64,000 nt of DNA from Rhizobium rhizogenes (GCF_002005205.3 NZ_CP019702.2:186001-250000); one strand, 5' to 3'. Shown: positions 8,392 through 16,293, numbered from the stretch's first letter. Translations and numbers: made by a program. Notes: generated by a model from the sequence alone, not told the origin.

Positions 8392-9093
8392 CTACAGATT
8401 TATTTCCAGCCGCTCGTTTCGCACCAGCAGTTTCTGCACCTGCTGCACGATCTGTTCGGCATGTTCCCGTGCCAGTTTTTCGGAAAGGGCAATGTCACGC
8501 GCGGCTATGGCGGCGATCATCGCCTCGTGATCATCGACGAAACGCCTCGGCAGACGATCCTCATAAGACTGGTAATAAAGCCGCAGAATGCGCCGCCCCT
8601 CATCCAGCAGGCGTTTGAACAGGCTGGTGAAATAGGGATTTCGACCGGCCTCGGCGATGGACAGGTGAAGGGCTGCGTTGGTGGAAATCATCGCCAGCGC
8701 GTTCTGCTCCTCCACTGCGATGGCGAATTCCGCATTATGGGCGCGAATTTCGACCAGATCCTCCGGGCGATGATATTGCGCGGCAAGCTGGGTGGTGACG
8801 CGATACATCAACACCAGCGCATCGAAATAGGTGTGCATGTTGAGGAAATCGATATTCGACACCATGGTCGAACGGTTCGGCAACGTATCGATCAGCCCCT
8901 CACCCGAAAGCCGCACCAACGCCTCTCGGATCGGCGTGCGCGACATCTTGAACCTTTCGGCAAGCTGCACCTCGTCGATGGGGCTGCCGGGCGGCAGCAC
9001 CAGATCGAGAATCTCGTCGCGCAGCAGATCATAGACCATCTTCACGCCGGAGCCGCGCTTGCGCTCGGCAGAAGCAATTATATCCGTCATCAT
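8392..9093 (-). CDS. GntR-family transcriptional regulator (FCD/FadR type)
   Basis: The start at 9093 is placed after the GAGGGA ribosome site and gives 233 aa. The N-terminal winged helix reads YDLLRDEILDLVLPPGSPIDEVQLAERFKMSRTPIREALVRLSGEGL (residues about 19-65, quoted in parts: SRTPIREALVRL is the recognition helix). The C-terminal all-helical FCD domain has metal-ligand-type histidines (RAHNAEFAIAVE, HLSIAEAGRNPYF, DDHEAMIAAI). It sits upstream of the deaminase gene and probably controls the whole hydroxyproline-type region and itself, since a TTGTCGACAT site overlaps its leader. Confidence 0.9.
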   Translation of the reverse strand: MMTDIIASAERKRGSGVKMVYDLLRDEILDLVLPPGSPIDEVQLAERFKMSRTPIREALVRLSGEGLIDTLPNRSTMVSNIDFLNMHTYFDALVLMYRVTTQLAAQYHRPEDLVEIRAHNAEFAIAVEEQNALAMISTNAALHLSIAEAGRNPYFTSLFKRLLDEGRRILRLYYQSYEDRLPRRFVDDHEAMIAAIAARDIALSEKLAREHAEQIVQQVQKLLVRNERLEINL

Positions 9094-9103
9094 CAAATCC
9101 CTC

Positions 9104-9113
9104 TTGTCGACAT
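9104..9113. promoter_or_regulatory. candidate GntR autoregulatory operator
   Basis: TTGTCGACAT begins 11 bases upstream of the gntR ATG and adjoins its ribosome site. It is nearly identical to the palindrome at 8370-8379. Binding here would block gntR expression, the usual autoregulation of this family. Confidence 0.5.
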
Positions 9114-9202
9114 AAAGAGTACTATTATCTTTTTTCCCGATCAACGCCGCGCTTCGGCTATGCCATCCCGAATGGCGGAATAATTGTTCAAAAACAACAA
9201 AA

Positions 9203-9230
9203 AGCCGTCGCGAAAATTGCCCGCGACGGC
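9203..9230 (-). terminator. Rho-independent terminator of the ftsZ-like gene
   Basis: The arms GCCGTCGCG (9204-9212) and CGCGACGGC (9222-9230) form a perfect 9-bp stem. On the minus strand it is followed by TTTTTGTTGTTTTT. The only minus-strand gene it can serve is the ftsZ paralogue (stop at 9481), 250 bases away across a palindromic element. Confidence 0.75.
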
Positions 9231-9327
9231 ATCAAACATTCATTTTGTGACGTGGATGCTGTTTATGAGGCACGGCCGCTTGGGAAGCTGCGCCCGATCC
9301 GGGGAGCGAGGAGCACGCCTCTTGTTT

Positions 9328-9451
9328 CGTCTCCCCGACCGGGGAGAAGGTCGCGGCAGCGGGATGAGGGGGCAAGGGTCATGAGATACGGCAACGTTGC
9401 CCCCTCATCTGACCCTTCGGGCCATCTTCTCCCCGGCGGGGAGAAGAAACG
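9328..9451. repeat. large inverted repeat / rhizobial palindromic element
   Basis: The left arm CGTCTCCCCGACCGGGGAG continues through a GGATGAGGGGGCAA segment. The right arm mirrors it, from TTGCCCCCTCATC to CTCCCCGGCGGGGAGAAG. The element lies between the ftsZ-like gene and its terminator and would form a long, imperfect hairpin in that transcript. I see no gene in 9094-9480. Confidence 0.75.
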
Positions 9452-9480
9452 CCCAGCAATGTCCCGCCTCAAACGAACCC

Positions 9481-10443
9481 TCAGTTGCGCAGGCCGGTGG
9501 CGACGACGGAAATCTTGAAAGCGCCGTCCAGCGTGGGATCGAAGGAAGCGCCCATCACCACATCGGTCTCTTCGCTCACCGCCTCGCGCACCAGCGTCAT
9601 CGCCTCGTCAATCTCGTAAAGCGTCAGGTCGTTGCCGCCGGAAATGGAGACCAGCGCGCCACGCGCTTCCTTCAGCGAAGGCTCACCGAGCAGCGGATTG
9701 GCAATGGCCGCAGCGGCGGCTTCAGAGGCGCGTTTTTCGCCCTTGGCCTGCGCCGTACCCATCAGCGCCCGGCCGCCATTTTTCATGACGTAGCGCACAT
9801 CGGCGAAATCCAGATTGACCAGACCTTCGCGCAGGATGAGATCGGTGATGCAGCGCACGCCAAGCGACAGAACCTTGTCGGCCGTCTTCAGTGCGTTTTC
9901 GAAGGTGGTTCCGGCGTCAGCGATGCGCAGCAGGTTCTGGTTGGGAATGACGATGACGGTATCGGCAGTGTTGAGCAGATTGGCAAAGCCGTATTCGGCG
10001 GCCCGCATGCGGCGCGCGCCCTCGAAGCTGAAAGGCAGCGTGACGACACCGACGGTGAGGATGTTCTTCGCCCGGCAGGCTTCCGCAATCACCGGGGCAG
10101 CGCCCGTGCCCGTACCACCGCCCATGCCGGCGGTAATGAAGCACATGTCGTAACCGCTCAGGTGATCCATGATCTCGTCGAGGGAATCGATCGCCGCCTG
10201 CCGGCCGACCTCGGGATCGGCGCCCGCTCCAAGCCCGCCTGTCAGCTCGGAGCTGAGCTGCACGAGCCGTGGCGCGTTGGTTTTCTTCAGCGCCTGCGCA
10301 TCCGTGTTGGCGGCGATGAAATCCACCCCGCCGATGCCCTCGGCAATCATGTTGTTGATCGCGTTGCCGCCACCGCCACCGACGCCGACGACGGCGATAT
10401 TGGGCGTGTTGCGGGCAATGGTAGCGCGCGGAGACTGGGTCAT
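9481..10443 (-). CDS. ftsZ: FtsZ paralogue lacking the C-terminal linker and tail peptide
   Basis: This 320-aa tubulin-like GTPase keeps the core of FtsZ: GGGGGNA near residue 23, the GGGTGTG signature at 108-114, and the T7-loop NLDFAD at 210-215 needed for GTP hydrolysis. It ends right after the globular domain (FKISVVATGL). The disordered linker and the conserved C-terminal peptide that binds FtsA and other partners are missing; full rhizobial FtsZ is nearly twice as long. Agrobacterium and Sinorhizobium are known to carry such short paralogues next to a full-length essential FtsZ elsewhere. It stands alone here, with its own terminator. Probable role: co-polymer or modulator of the Z-ring. 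Confidence 0.93.
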   Translation of the reverse strand: MTQSPRATIARNTPNIAVVGVGGGGGNAINNMIAEGIGGVDFIAANTDAQALKKTNAPRLVQLSSELTGGLGAGADPEVGRQAAIDSLDEIMDHLSGYDMCFITAGMGGGTGTGAAPVIAEACRAKNILTVGVVTLPFSFEGARRMRAAEYGFANLLNTADTVIVIPNQNLLRIADAGTTFENALKTADKVLSLGVRCITDLILREGLVNLDFADVRYVMKNGGRALMGTAQAKGEKRASEAAAAAIANPLLGEPSLKEARGALVSISGGNDLTLYEIDEAMTLVREAVSEETDVVMGASFDPTLDGAFKISVVATGLRN

Positions 10444-10822
10444 CGTCTTATTCTCTTTCTAAACTCATAGGGTCCCGCGCCGTTTTTGACCGCGGCACGC
10501 GAATGATCGGCGGCGTTCCCGCACTTCCTTCCTGGCGCACGAAGGAGGCTTTAACGCGTTGAATTTGCATATAAGCCTTATCGGCCGATTGCGGCCAAAA
10601 GACTTGTGCTCCAGCGGCGAAAGATGCGCTACGGCAACGTTCTCCCACCCTTCCCCCGGATGAAAACCAAACCGAATCAACTGCTTCGCTATTGAATGGT
10701 GATAGCCGAAAAGGCACGCCGTTTACACTCCATTCACTATGTTTATCTCAGTTTGGAACGAGTTGTGCCGACAAGTGTTTGCTTGCCGACAGCGCTCAGG
10801 CGCACAGAATGGAGGCAGGCAT
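10444..10822. other. divergent intergenic region, ftsZ paralogue / response regulator
   Basis: No open frame here looks like a protein. The left part must hold the ftsZ-like promoter, with a weak purine-rich ribosome site just before 10443. The right part holds a GGAAC-N18-TT match to an EcfG-type promoter at 10755-10779. I see nothing else. Confidence 0.5.
10755..10779 (+). promoter_or_regulatory. possible EcfG (general stress) promoter, weak match
   Basis: GGAAC at 10755-10759 is followed after 16 bases by TGTT (10776-10779). The alphaproteobacterial EcfG/RpoE2 consensus is GGAAC-N16/17-CGTT, so the minus 10 differs at one base. It lies 44 bases before the response-regulator ATG. Confidence 0.35.
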
Positions 10823-11266
10823 ATGTTGGCAGACGTCTTGCAAAGCGAACCGGGTTTCCGCCCGGAACAGCCACGGGTGCTGATCGTGGAAGACGAGTTC
10901 CTCATCGCCATGGATATCGAAGATTCCATTCTGCAGGCGGATGAAGATGCGAATGTCATCGGCATCGCCAACCGGCTAGATGAGGCCGTGGCGCTCGGCA
11001 GTCGCGCCGATATCGCCTTTGTCGACGTCAACCTGGCCGACGGCCAGACAGGCCCCGAGATCGGCCGGCGGCTTTCGCAGGATCACGGCGTGGTGGTGAT
11101 CTTCATGACGGCAAACCCGGAAGTGGTCGTCAATCTCGGCATCGGCGCCGGCGTGATCGCCAAGCCCGTTCCGCAGGATGCCGTGGAACAATGCCTCTCC
11201 TACGCGCTTGCCAAGCGCGCCGGCACACACGCCGTAACGCCGATAGGCATGATGGCTTTCGACTGA
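10823..11266 (+). CDS. single-domain response regulator
   Basis: The ATG at 10823 follows GGAGG and gives 147 aa. Nearly the whole protein is a receiver domain: acidic pair E23-D24 with E25 (LIVEDE), phospho-acceptor D68 (IAFVDVNLADG), T96 (FMTAN) and K114 (VIAKPVP). No output domain follows, so it probably acts by protein contact or as a phosphate sink. No histidine kinase is adjacent. A weak EcfG-like promoter upstream would place it in the general stress response. Its transcript can end at the hairpin 11298-11331. Confidence 0.88.
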   Translation: MLADVLQSEPGFRPEQPRVLIVEDEFLIAMDIEDSILQADEDANVIGIANRLDEAVALGSRADIAFVDVNLADGQTGPEIGRRLSQDHGVVVIFMTANPEVVVNLGIGAGVIAKPVPQDAVEQCLSYALAKRAGTHAVTPIGMMAFD

Positions 11267-11289
11267 GGCGATACCCAAAACTGAGGCTG

Positions 11290-11460
11290 AAAACAGAAAA
11301 GCCTGCCGCGGGAGGAGGTGCGGCAGGCTTTCTGAAAAGATGAACAGCGATATGGGAGGAGGAAAACCGCTGTCCCCGGGGCAATCCTTTGGGAGGAGGA
11401 GTAGGATCGCCCGCATTACCAAAAGGATGTGGGAGGAGGTACATCCGTTTCGATGATTGG
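11290..11460 (-). ncRNA. cluster of four CCTCCTCCC-loop hairpins (cuckoo/CcsR-type sRNAs)
   Basis: On the minus strand the 9-mer CCTCCTCCC occurs four times (complement at 11310-11318, 11354-11362, 11391-11399, 11431-11439), 37-44 bases apart. Each copy sits in the loop of its own hairpin: GGATGT/ACATCC at 11425-11446, GGC-ATCCT/AGGAT-GCC around 11379-11409, ACAGCG/CGCTGT at 11344-11373, and an 11-bp stem at 11298-11331. This is the cuckoo RNA architecture described in Rhodobacter (CcsR1-4), where four such RNAs lie downstream of a DUF1127 gene. Here a DUF1127 gene lies upstream on the same strand. The exposed motif is anti-Shine-Dalgarno-like. RNA ends and promoter are not determined; a terminator at 11685-11707 suggests either readthrough or an own promoter. 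Confidence 0.8.
11298..11331. terminator. terminal cuckoo hairpin, possibly a shared bidirectional terminator
   Basis: The stem AAAGCCTGCCG / CGGCAGGCTTT (11 bp, perfect) has a 12-base loop with the GGGAGGAGG motif. On the minus strand it is followed by TCTGTTTTC, on the plus strand by CTG. It lies 31 bases after the stop of the plus-strand response regulator, so it may end both transcripts. Confidence 0.55.
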
Positions 11461-11684
11461 AAGATAGCATTTTTCTGCGCATTTCACAGGCACAAGCTTG
11501 CAGCACAGATATGCACGAAGCGCATGGCGAATTTTACGCGCCGAGACATGGATACCGCGCGTCACATTCCTTGCCGTGACGCATGCCTCCGAGGCGGCAC
11601 AAGTCCAGAATGATGCGGCGGCCCGAAAGAACCCTGTTGCGGGCCTGAAAAACGGCAAAGGGTTTGAATGACGCCCAAAAACAA

Positions 11685-11707
11685 AAACGCCCGCGAAGCG
11701 GGCGTTT
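11685..11707 (-). terminator. Rho-independent terminator after the DUF1127 gene
   Basis: A 10-bp stem AAACGCCCGC / GCGGGCGTTT with a three-base loop is followed on the minus strand by TTGTTTTTGG. It lies 29 bases past the DUF1127 stop and would separate that mRNA, at least partly, from the downstream hairpin RNAs. Confidence 0.75.
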
Positions 11708-11736
11708 GGGCATTCAAAAGCGACTGTACCGTCTTA

Positions 11737-11883
11737 TTACTTGCCGATTGCGGCGCGGGCAACGCTGGTGATCTGGCTGCGATCAATACCGAGATCGTGC
11801 AGTTCACGGGTGCTCATGCGGCCCAGTTCGTTGATGGTCTGACGATATTTGCGCCAGTTGTTAAAGCTGCGTGCTACGTTCAT
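11737..11883 (-). CDS. DUF1127 (YjiS-like) small arginine-rich protein, 48 aa
   Basis: The ATG at 11883 follows AAAGGG by seven bases and the frame ends in two tandem TAA codons. The 48-aa product begins MNVARSFNNWRKYRQTINEL and ends VARAAIGK. The pattern aromatic-x-x-WRKYR...L..MS.REL.DLGI.R..I is the DUF1127 domain, rich in arginine. In Rhodobacter the DUF1127 protein CcaF1 binds RNA and helps mature the adjacent CCUCCUCCC-motif sRNAs; in A. tumefaciens DUF1127 proteins affect phosphate and carbon metabolism. The four-hairpin RNA cluster downstream supports an RNA-related role. I see no clear promoter in 11884-12101. Confidence 0.93.
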   Translation of the reverse strand: MNVARSFNNWRKYRQTINELGRMSTRELHDLGIDRSQITSVARAAIGK

Positions 11884-12101
11884 GACATGACCCTTTCTGA
11901 GGTTTAGGTGACGTCAGTAACGTTTTCGTTCCGGCGTCCTTTGATGCCCCCTATATGCGCTTTCTCATGCCCAATGAACAGGCAGAATAAGGCAATCCAC
12001 CCATGCGCCAGACGCAAGGGTTCCCCGTGGCGGTTTGCAGCGAAAAAGAAACCTGACTGAAATTCAGACGGTTCGCCGGCCATGCGACCGTCCCTGCCGT
12101 C

Positions 12102-12704
12102 TCAGAACTTGTAGCGGACGCCGAATACATTGGCGTTTGTGGCGCCCTTCATATTGCCCAATGTTTTGCCGCCGCCGGAACGGTGGTGAAGACGCCAGAA
12201 GAATTCCGTCGAGGAATCCTCGCTGAAGGACACGTTGATTTCCGGCCCCAGATAAAACAGGACATTGGCATTGCCGTCGTCCTTGATTTCCTGTTCGCGC
12301 TCGCGGCCCGGCTGCGCATCCGTGACAAGGCTGAGGCCGGCGGTAAAGCTCGGCGTGATGAACAGCCGCTCTCCAAGCCTGATCTGCTCGTAACGGGCGA
12401 CCGGGCCTGCCCAGACCTCGCCGGTGAAGCCTTTGCCAAACCTGGCGGCAATGCCGATCTCGCCGCCCAGTTTTACATTGCCGATGCGGTAGGGATAAAA
12501 CTGGTAGCCGCCCCCGATAATGGCGTTTCTTTCATATTCCACGGGAATGAGCGCCGCACTTTTCAGCATGTCTTCCTTCGTCATGGCGCCAGCGAAACCG
12601 AATATAGCCTCGCTCGTCTCCGAAGCCATATCCTCAGACGCGAAAGATGATGTCGCGGCCAGTGCGATCATGGCCGTCAAAGACAGACGTGCTGCAATAT
12701 TCAT
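12102..12704 (-). CDS. outer-membrane beta-barrel protein, possibly PagL-like lipid A deacylase
   Basis: With the start at 12704 (ribosome site CAGGAGT) the protein is 200 aa, with a signal peptide ending near SSFAS. The rest alternates polar and aromatic residues like beta strands and ends in the outer-membrane signature YKF. The C-terminal FWRLHHRSGGGKTLG recalls the H-x-S of acyloxyacyl hydrolases (PagL). I do not see a clear third catalytic glutamate after it, so the enzyme assignment is tentative; a plain porin-like barrel is the alternative. It stands alone between the DUF1127 gene and a gene remnant. Confidence 0.6.
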   Translation of the reverse strand: MNIAARLSLTAMIALAATSSFASEDMASETSEAIFGFAGAMTKEDMLKSAALIPVEYERNAIIGGGYQFYPYRIGNVKLGGEIGIAARFGKGFTGEVWAGPVARYEQIRLGERLFITPSFTAGLSLVTDAQPGREREQEIKDDGNANVLFYLGPEINVSFSEDSSTEFFWRLHHRSGGGKTLGNMKGATNANVFGVRYKF

Positions 12705-12841
12705 TTTGCTACTCCTGAACAAAGCCCGCTTTTACCCAGCCGTCCTCATAGGCATATTCTCGGAAGGCGAACATACCGTTACCGAACACAATTAATTCAA
12801 CTTGTCCGGAAATGGCCGAAAAACCGGCGTTTTCTCCCGCC

Positions 12842-13111
12842 TTAGCGCAAGAACCGCTGGAATCGGCGAAGCGCGAAAACAGGGAGCGCCGAGCCGATGG
12901 TGAGCAGCGCCAGCAGTTGCAGCCAGACCACATCCAGCCACCGGAAAGTGCTTGCAACGGCGGCGGGAACAGGATCAGCAGCATGCCGAATTACGGCGTG
13001 GAGCCGGAAAGCCCGGCGAAATCCAGCCCCTTGGAGAAGGTGCCACGCGAAATGGTCATGAGATTAGGGGGCGGGATGGATATTGCCGATAAAGGCTCCC
13101 GCCCCCTGCGC
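12842..13111 (-). pseudogene. decayed C-terminal fragment of an ABC-2 type permease
   Basis: Three minus-strand pieces in different frames join into one family-like C-terminus. They are GAFIGNIHPAP (then a stop), NLMTISRGTFSKGLDFAGL (then a stop), and a hydrophobic end WLQLLALLTIGSALPVFALRRF closing at a TAA at 12842-12844. ABC-2 permeases of the YhhJ group end with just such an IYPA...ISRGTFTKGLGF segment and a last membrane helix. Two frameshifts and the lack of the first about 300 residues mark it as dead. The rest of 12705-13217 shows no other gene. Confidence 0.45.
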
Positions 13112-13217
13112 GACAAAACGGGATCGATCATGCCCGATTATTGCGTCGCTGGAATGCGCGTCAGCGAGACCGTACGCTTACGCAGCAGCCTTCGGTCCGC
13201 CGTCGACTGTCGGCAGT

Positions 13218-14591
13218 TTACACCGCCCGCGCCCGCTTCACCTCCACCTGCGTCCACTCCGGCAGCCAGTCACGATGGGCCAAAAGAAGGTCGTCCACCA
13301 GCGACCATATCTGGTCGAGATCCAGTTCCGCCGCCGTATGCGGATCCATCATCGCCGCATGGAAGATATGCTCGCGGTTTTCGCTCATCAGCGCCCGCAC
13401 CGTCAGTTCCTGCACATTGATATTGGTGCGCATCAGCGCGGTCAGCTGCGGCGGCAATTCGCCGATGAAGGTGGGCTGCACGCCGTTATGATCGACGAGG
13501 CAAGGCACTTCCGCCGCGCAATTGGCCGGCAGCGAGGTGATGCAGCCATTGTTGCGCTGGTTGCCGTAGATGACGGAGGGTTCGCCGGTCCAGACGGAAT
13601 TGATGATGGAAGAGGCATATTCCTTTGATGGCTTCACCTCGATCTTGTCGGCTGAACGATAAGCCGCCGCCTGACCCTTCCAGCGCTCGATCTGCTCGAT
13701 GCAGCGCTTGGGATATTCATCAAGCGGGATGCCGAATTTCTCGATCAGGTCCTCGCGGCCTTCCTTGATGAAATAGGGCGTGTATTCGGCGAAATGCTCG
13801 GAGCTTTCGGTGACGAAATAACCGAGCCTTGTCAGCATCTCGTAACGCACCTTGTTGGGGCAGCGCGGGTTCCAGCCGGGTTTTGGCGCACGGCCTTCGC
13901 GGTAGCCGCGCACGAGATCGGGATAAAGGTTCCTGTAGCTGCCATCGGGCTGGCGGTGCTCGAATTCCAGGAAAAACGCCATGTGGTTGATACCGGCCGA
14001 ACGGTAGCGGATTTCCTCGTAAGGGATATCGAGATCATGGGCGAGTTCCATGGCGGTGCCCTGCACCGAATGGCAAAGCCCCACCTGCCGGATCGTCGGG
14101 TATTTCTCGGCAATCGCCCAGGTGTTGATCGCCATCGGGTTCACATATTGCAGCATGATGGCGTTGGGGCAGACGGCCAGCATGTCCTCGCAGATCTTCC
14201 AAAGATGCGGCACGGTGCGAAGGCCGCGCATGATGCCACCGACACCCAGCGTATCGGCAATGGTCTGGCGCAGGCCATATTTGCGCGGCACCTCGAAATC
14301 GGTAACCGTGCAGGGCTCATATCCGCCGATCTGGAAAGCGACGACGACGAAATCGGCACCGGCAAGCGCCTTCTTCTGGTCGGTATGGGTCTCGGCCTTC
14401 GCCTTTGCCCCGAGCGTCGAAATCAGCTTGTTGACGACGATGGCGCTTTCTTCCAGCCTTTCACGATTGATATCCATCAGCGCAATGGTGGCGCCGGAAA
14501 GCGCCGGACGCTGCAGCACATCACCGATGATGTTCTTCATGAAAACAGTGGAACCTGCGCCGATAAATGTGATCTTGGGATCTCTTGCCAT
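13218..14591 (-). CDS. agaL2: alpha-galactosidase, glycoside hydrolase family 4 (second copy of the locus)
   Basis: The ATG at 14591 has a perfect GGAGGT site and gives 457 aa. The N-terminal NAD-binding fold reads KITFIGAGSTVF, and the GH4 signature follows as GVGGIMRGLRTVP, NPMAINTWA and GLCHSVQGT; the cysteine-histidine pair of GLCHS holds the metal. GH4 enzymes cleave glycosides by a redox mechanism with NAD and Mn. Closest in pattern to MelA. It ends the agp operon, 22 bases after the double ATPase gene, as agaL2 does in Sinorhizobium meliloti. Role: hydrolysis of imported melibiose/raffinose-type sugars in the cytoplasm. Confidence 0.88.
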   Translation of the reverse strand: MARDPKITFIGAGSTVFMKNIIGDVLQRPALSGATIALMDINRERLEESAIVVNKLISTLGAKAKAETHTDQKKALAGADFVVVAFQIGGYEPCTVTDFEVPRKYGLRQTIADTLGVGGIMRGLRTVPHLWKICEDMLAVCPNAIMLQYVNPMAINTWAIAEKYPTIRQVGLCHSVQGTAMELAHDLDIPYEEIRYRSAGINHMAFFLEFEHRQPDGSYRNLYPDLVRGYREGRAPKPGWNPRCPNKVRYEMLTRLGYFVTESSEHFAEYTPYFIKEGREDLIEKFGIPLDEYPKRCIEQIERWKGQAAAYRSADKIEVKPSKEYASSIINSVWTGEPSVIYGNQRNNGCITSLPANCAAEVPCLVDHNGVQPTFIGELPPQLTALMRTNINVQELTVRALMSENREHIFHAAMMDPHTAAELDLDQIWSLVDDLLLAHRDWLPEWTQVEVKRARAV

Positions 14592-14613
14592 TTCTACCTC
14601 CGGCATTTGGCAT

Positions 14614-16281
14614 TCAAGCGATTTCGAAGGCGGCTCGTACAAGCCGCTGAGTATATTCGGTTTTTGGGTGGGTAAGAACGTCCTCGACGGGGCCTTCCTC
14701 AACGATGCGCCCGCTTTGCATAACGATGACGCGGTGGCAGAGTGCGCGCACCACCTTCAGGTCATGCGAGATGAACAGGTAGCTCAGGCCTCGCTCATCC
14801 TGCAGCTTGCGCAGGAGATCGATGATCTGCGCCTGCACGGAAAGATCGAGCGCCGAGGTTGGCTCATCGAGCAGGATGAATTCCGGCTCCAGCGCCACCG
14901 CACGGGCAATGGCGATGCGCTGGCGCTGACCACCTGAGAATTCATGCGGGAACCGTGAGAGGATATTGCCGGGCATGCCCGCCGCCTCCAGCGCATCGCG
15001 CACCCGCTCCAGTCTTTCGGCCTTGGTTTTGCCCAGACCGTTGATGATGAGGCCTTCCTCGATGATCTGGCCGATGGTCATGCGCGGATTGAGCGAGGCG
15101 AAAGGGTCCTGAAAGACGATCTGCATACGCGAACGCAGGGGCCGCATTTGAGCGCGGGAGCGGCCATCGACCCTCTCGCCATCGAAGACCACCTCGCCGC
15201 CCACCGGCTCGTTCAGCCGCAGCAGCGATTGCCCGAAAGTGGTCTTGCCGGAACCGGATTCACCAACGAGCCCCAGCGTCTCGTGCCGCCTGAGGGTCAG
15301 GCCGAGGCTGTCGACGGCGATCAATTCTTTCAATTCCGGTTTGAACAACCCGCCGTAACGCATCATGAAGGAAACGCGCACGCCACTCGCAGTCAGCAGC
15401 ACACCGGAATTTTCCGGCAGCGGCTTTGCGGTGCCATGTGGTTCGGAGCCGAGCAGCTTTTTCGTATAGGGGTGATGCGGCGCTTCGAAGAGCTTTTCCG
15501 TGGTGTTGTGCTCGCGCATCTCGCCATGCTGCATGACGTAGACGTAATCGGAAAACTGCTTCACGATGGTCAGGTCATGGGTGATGAGCACCACGGCCAT
15601 GCCGCGCTTTTTCTGCAGGTCGCGGATGAGATTGAGGATCTGCGCCTGCACCGTTACATCGAGCGCGGTGGTCGGTTCGTCGGCAATCAGCACGTCCGGA
15701 TCGTTGGAGAGCGCCATGGCGATCATCACACGCTGCCGCTGGCCGCCGGAAAGCTGGTGCGGATATTGCTTCAGCCGCGCTTCCGGTTCCGGTATCTGCA
15801 CCTGCCGCAGAAGATCGAGCGCCCTCGCCTCGGCCTGCTTCTTGCTCAGTTTCGAGTGCACGCGGATCGCCTCGACGATCTGGCTACCGATCGTATAGAT
15901 CGGGTTCAGCGAACTCATCGGCTCCTGAAAGATCATCGAGATGCGATTGCCACGCAGTGCCCGGCGCTGGCGGCTCGAAAACTTCAATATGTCATCGCCG
16001 TTGAACCGCACTGTCGCGGATTTCGAAACGGAAGCCCGCTTCGTCAAAAGACCCATGACGGTGCGCGCCGTCACCGATTTCCCCGAACCGGATTCGCCGA
16101 CGATGGCAATCGTCTCTCCCCGGTAGAGCTGGAAGGAAATGTCCTTCACCGCTTCGACAGTGCCGTGCTCCACCTTGAAGCTCACGGCGATATTGCGGGC
16201 GTCGATGATGGCGTCGTCGTTGCGATTATCAGCATCGAAGCGGATCGCGGGGGCGTATGTGTTGTTCTGGCTAGCTACCAT
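14614..16281 (-). CDS. agpD: alpha-galactoside ABC transporter, double ATP-binding protein
   Basis: This 555-aa protein carries two full ATPase domains of the oligopeptide/dipeptide class. Domain one has [11 protein letters not shown] and [15 protein letters not shown]; domain two has [11 protein letters not shown] and [15 protein letters not shown] with LDEPTSALD. It energises the importer made with the permeases at 16294-17430 and 17432-18439. It lies 12 bases downstream of the first of these. The peptide-type transporter is used for alpha-galactosides in the S. meliloti agp locus, which has the same gene order. Confidence 0.88.
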   Translation of the reverse strand: MVASQNNTYAPAIRFDADNRNDDAIIDARNIAVSFKVEHGTVEAVKDISFQLYRGETIAIVGESGSGKSVTARTVMGLLTKRASVSKSATVRFNGDDILKFSSRQRRALRGNRISMIFQEPMSSLNPIYTIGSQIVEAIRVHSKLSKKQAEARALDLLRQVQIPEPEARLKQYPHQLSGGQRQRVMIAMALSNDPDVLIADEPTTALDVTVQAQILNLIRDLQKKRGMAVVLITHDLTIVKQFSDYVYVMQHGEMREHNTTEKLFEAPHHPYTKKLLGSEPHGTAKPLPENSGVLLTASGVRVSFMMRYGGLFKPELKELIAVDSLGLTLRRHETLGLVGESGSGKTTFGQSLLRLNEPVGGEVVFDGERVDGRSRAQMRPLRSRMQIVFQDPFASLNPRMTIGQIIEEGLIINGLGKTKAERLERVRDALEAAGMPGNILSRFPHEFSGGQRQRIAIARAVALEPEFILLDEPTSALDLSVQAQIIDLLRKLQDERGLSYLFISHDLKVVRALCHRVIVMQSGRIVEEGPVEDVLTHPKTEYTQRLVRAAFEIA

Positions 16282-16293
16282 TTTACGCTCCTC

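Noticed and set aside
11310..11439. Regularly spaced GGGAGGAGG repeats resembling a tiny CRISPR array
   Set aside because: The repeat is only 9 bases, each copy lies in a separate hairpin loop with different stems, and no cas gene is near; the cuckoo RNA explanation fits better.
11925..11945. GGAAC on the minus strand upstream of the DUF1127 gene as an EcfG promoter
   Set aside because: The CGTT that follows is only five bases away; no minus 10 occurs at 16-17 bases.
12709..12984. 91-codon minus-strand frame upstream of the outer-membrane gene
   Set aside because: Its Cys/Trp-rich product looks unnatural, and another frame of the same strand gives the membrane helix of a permease remnant.
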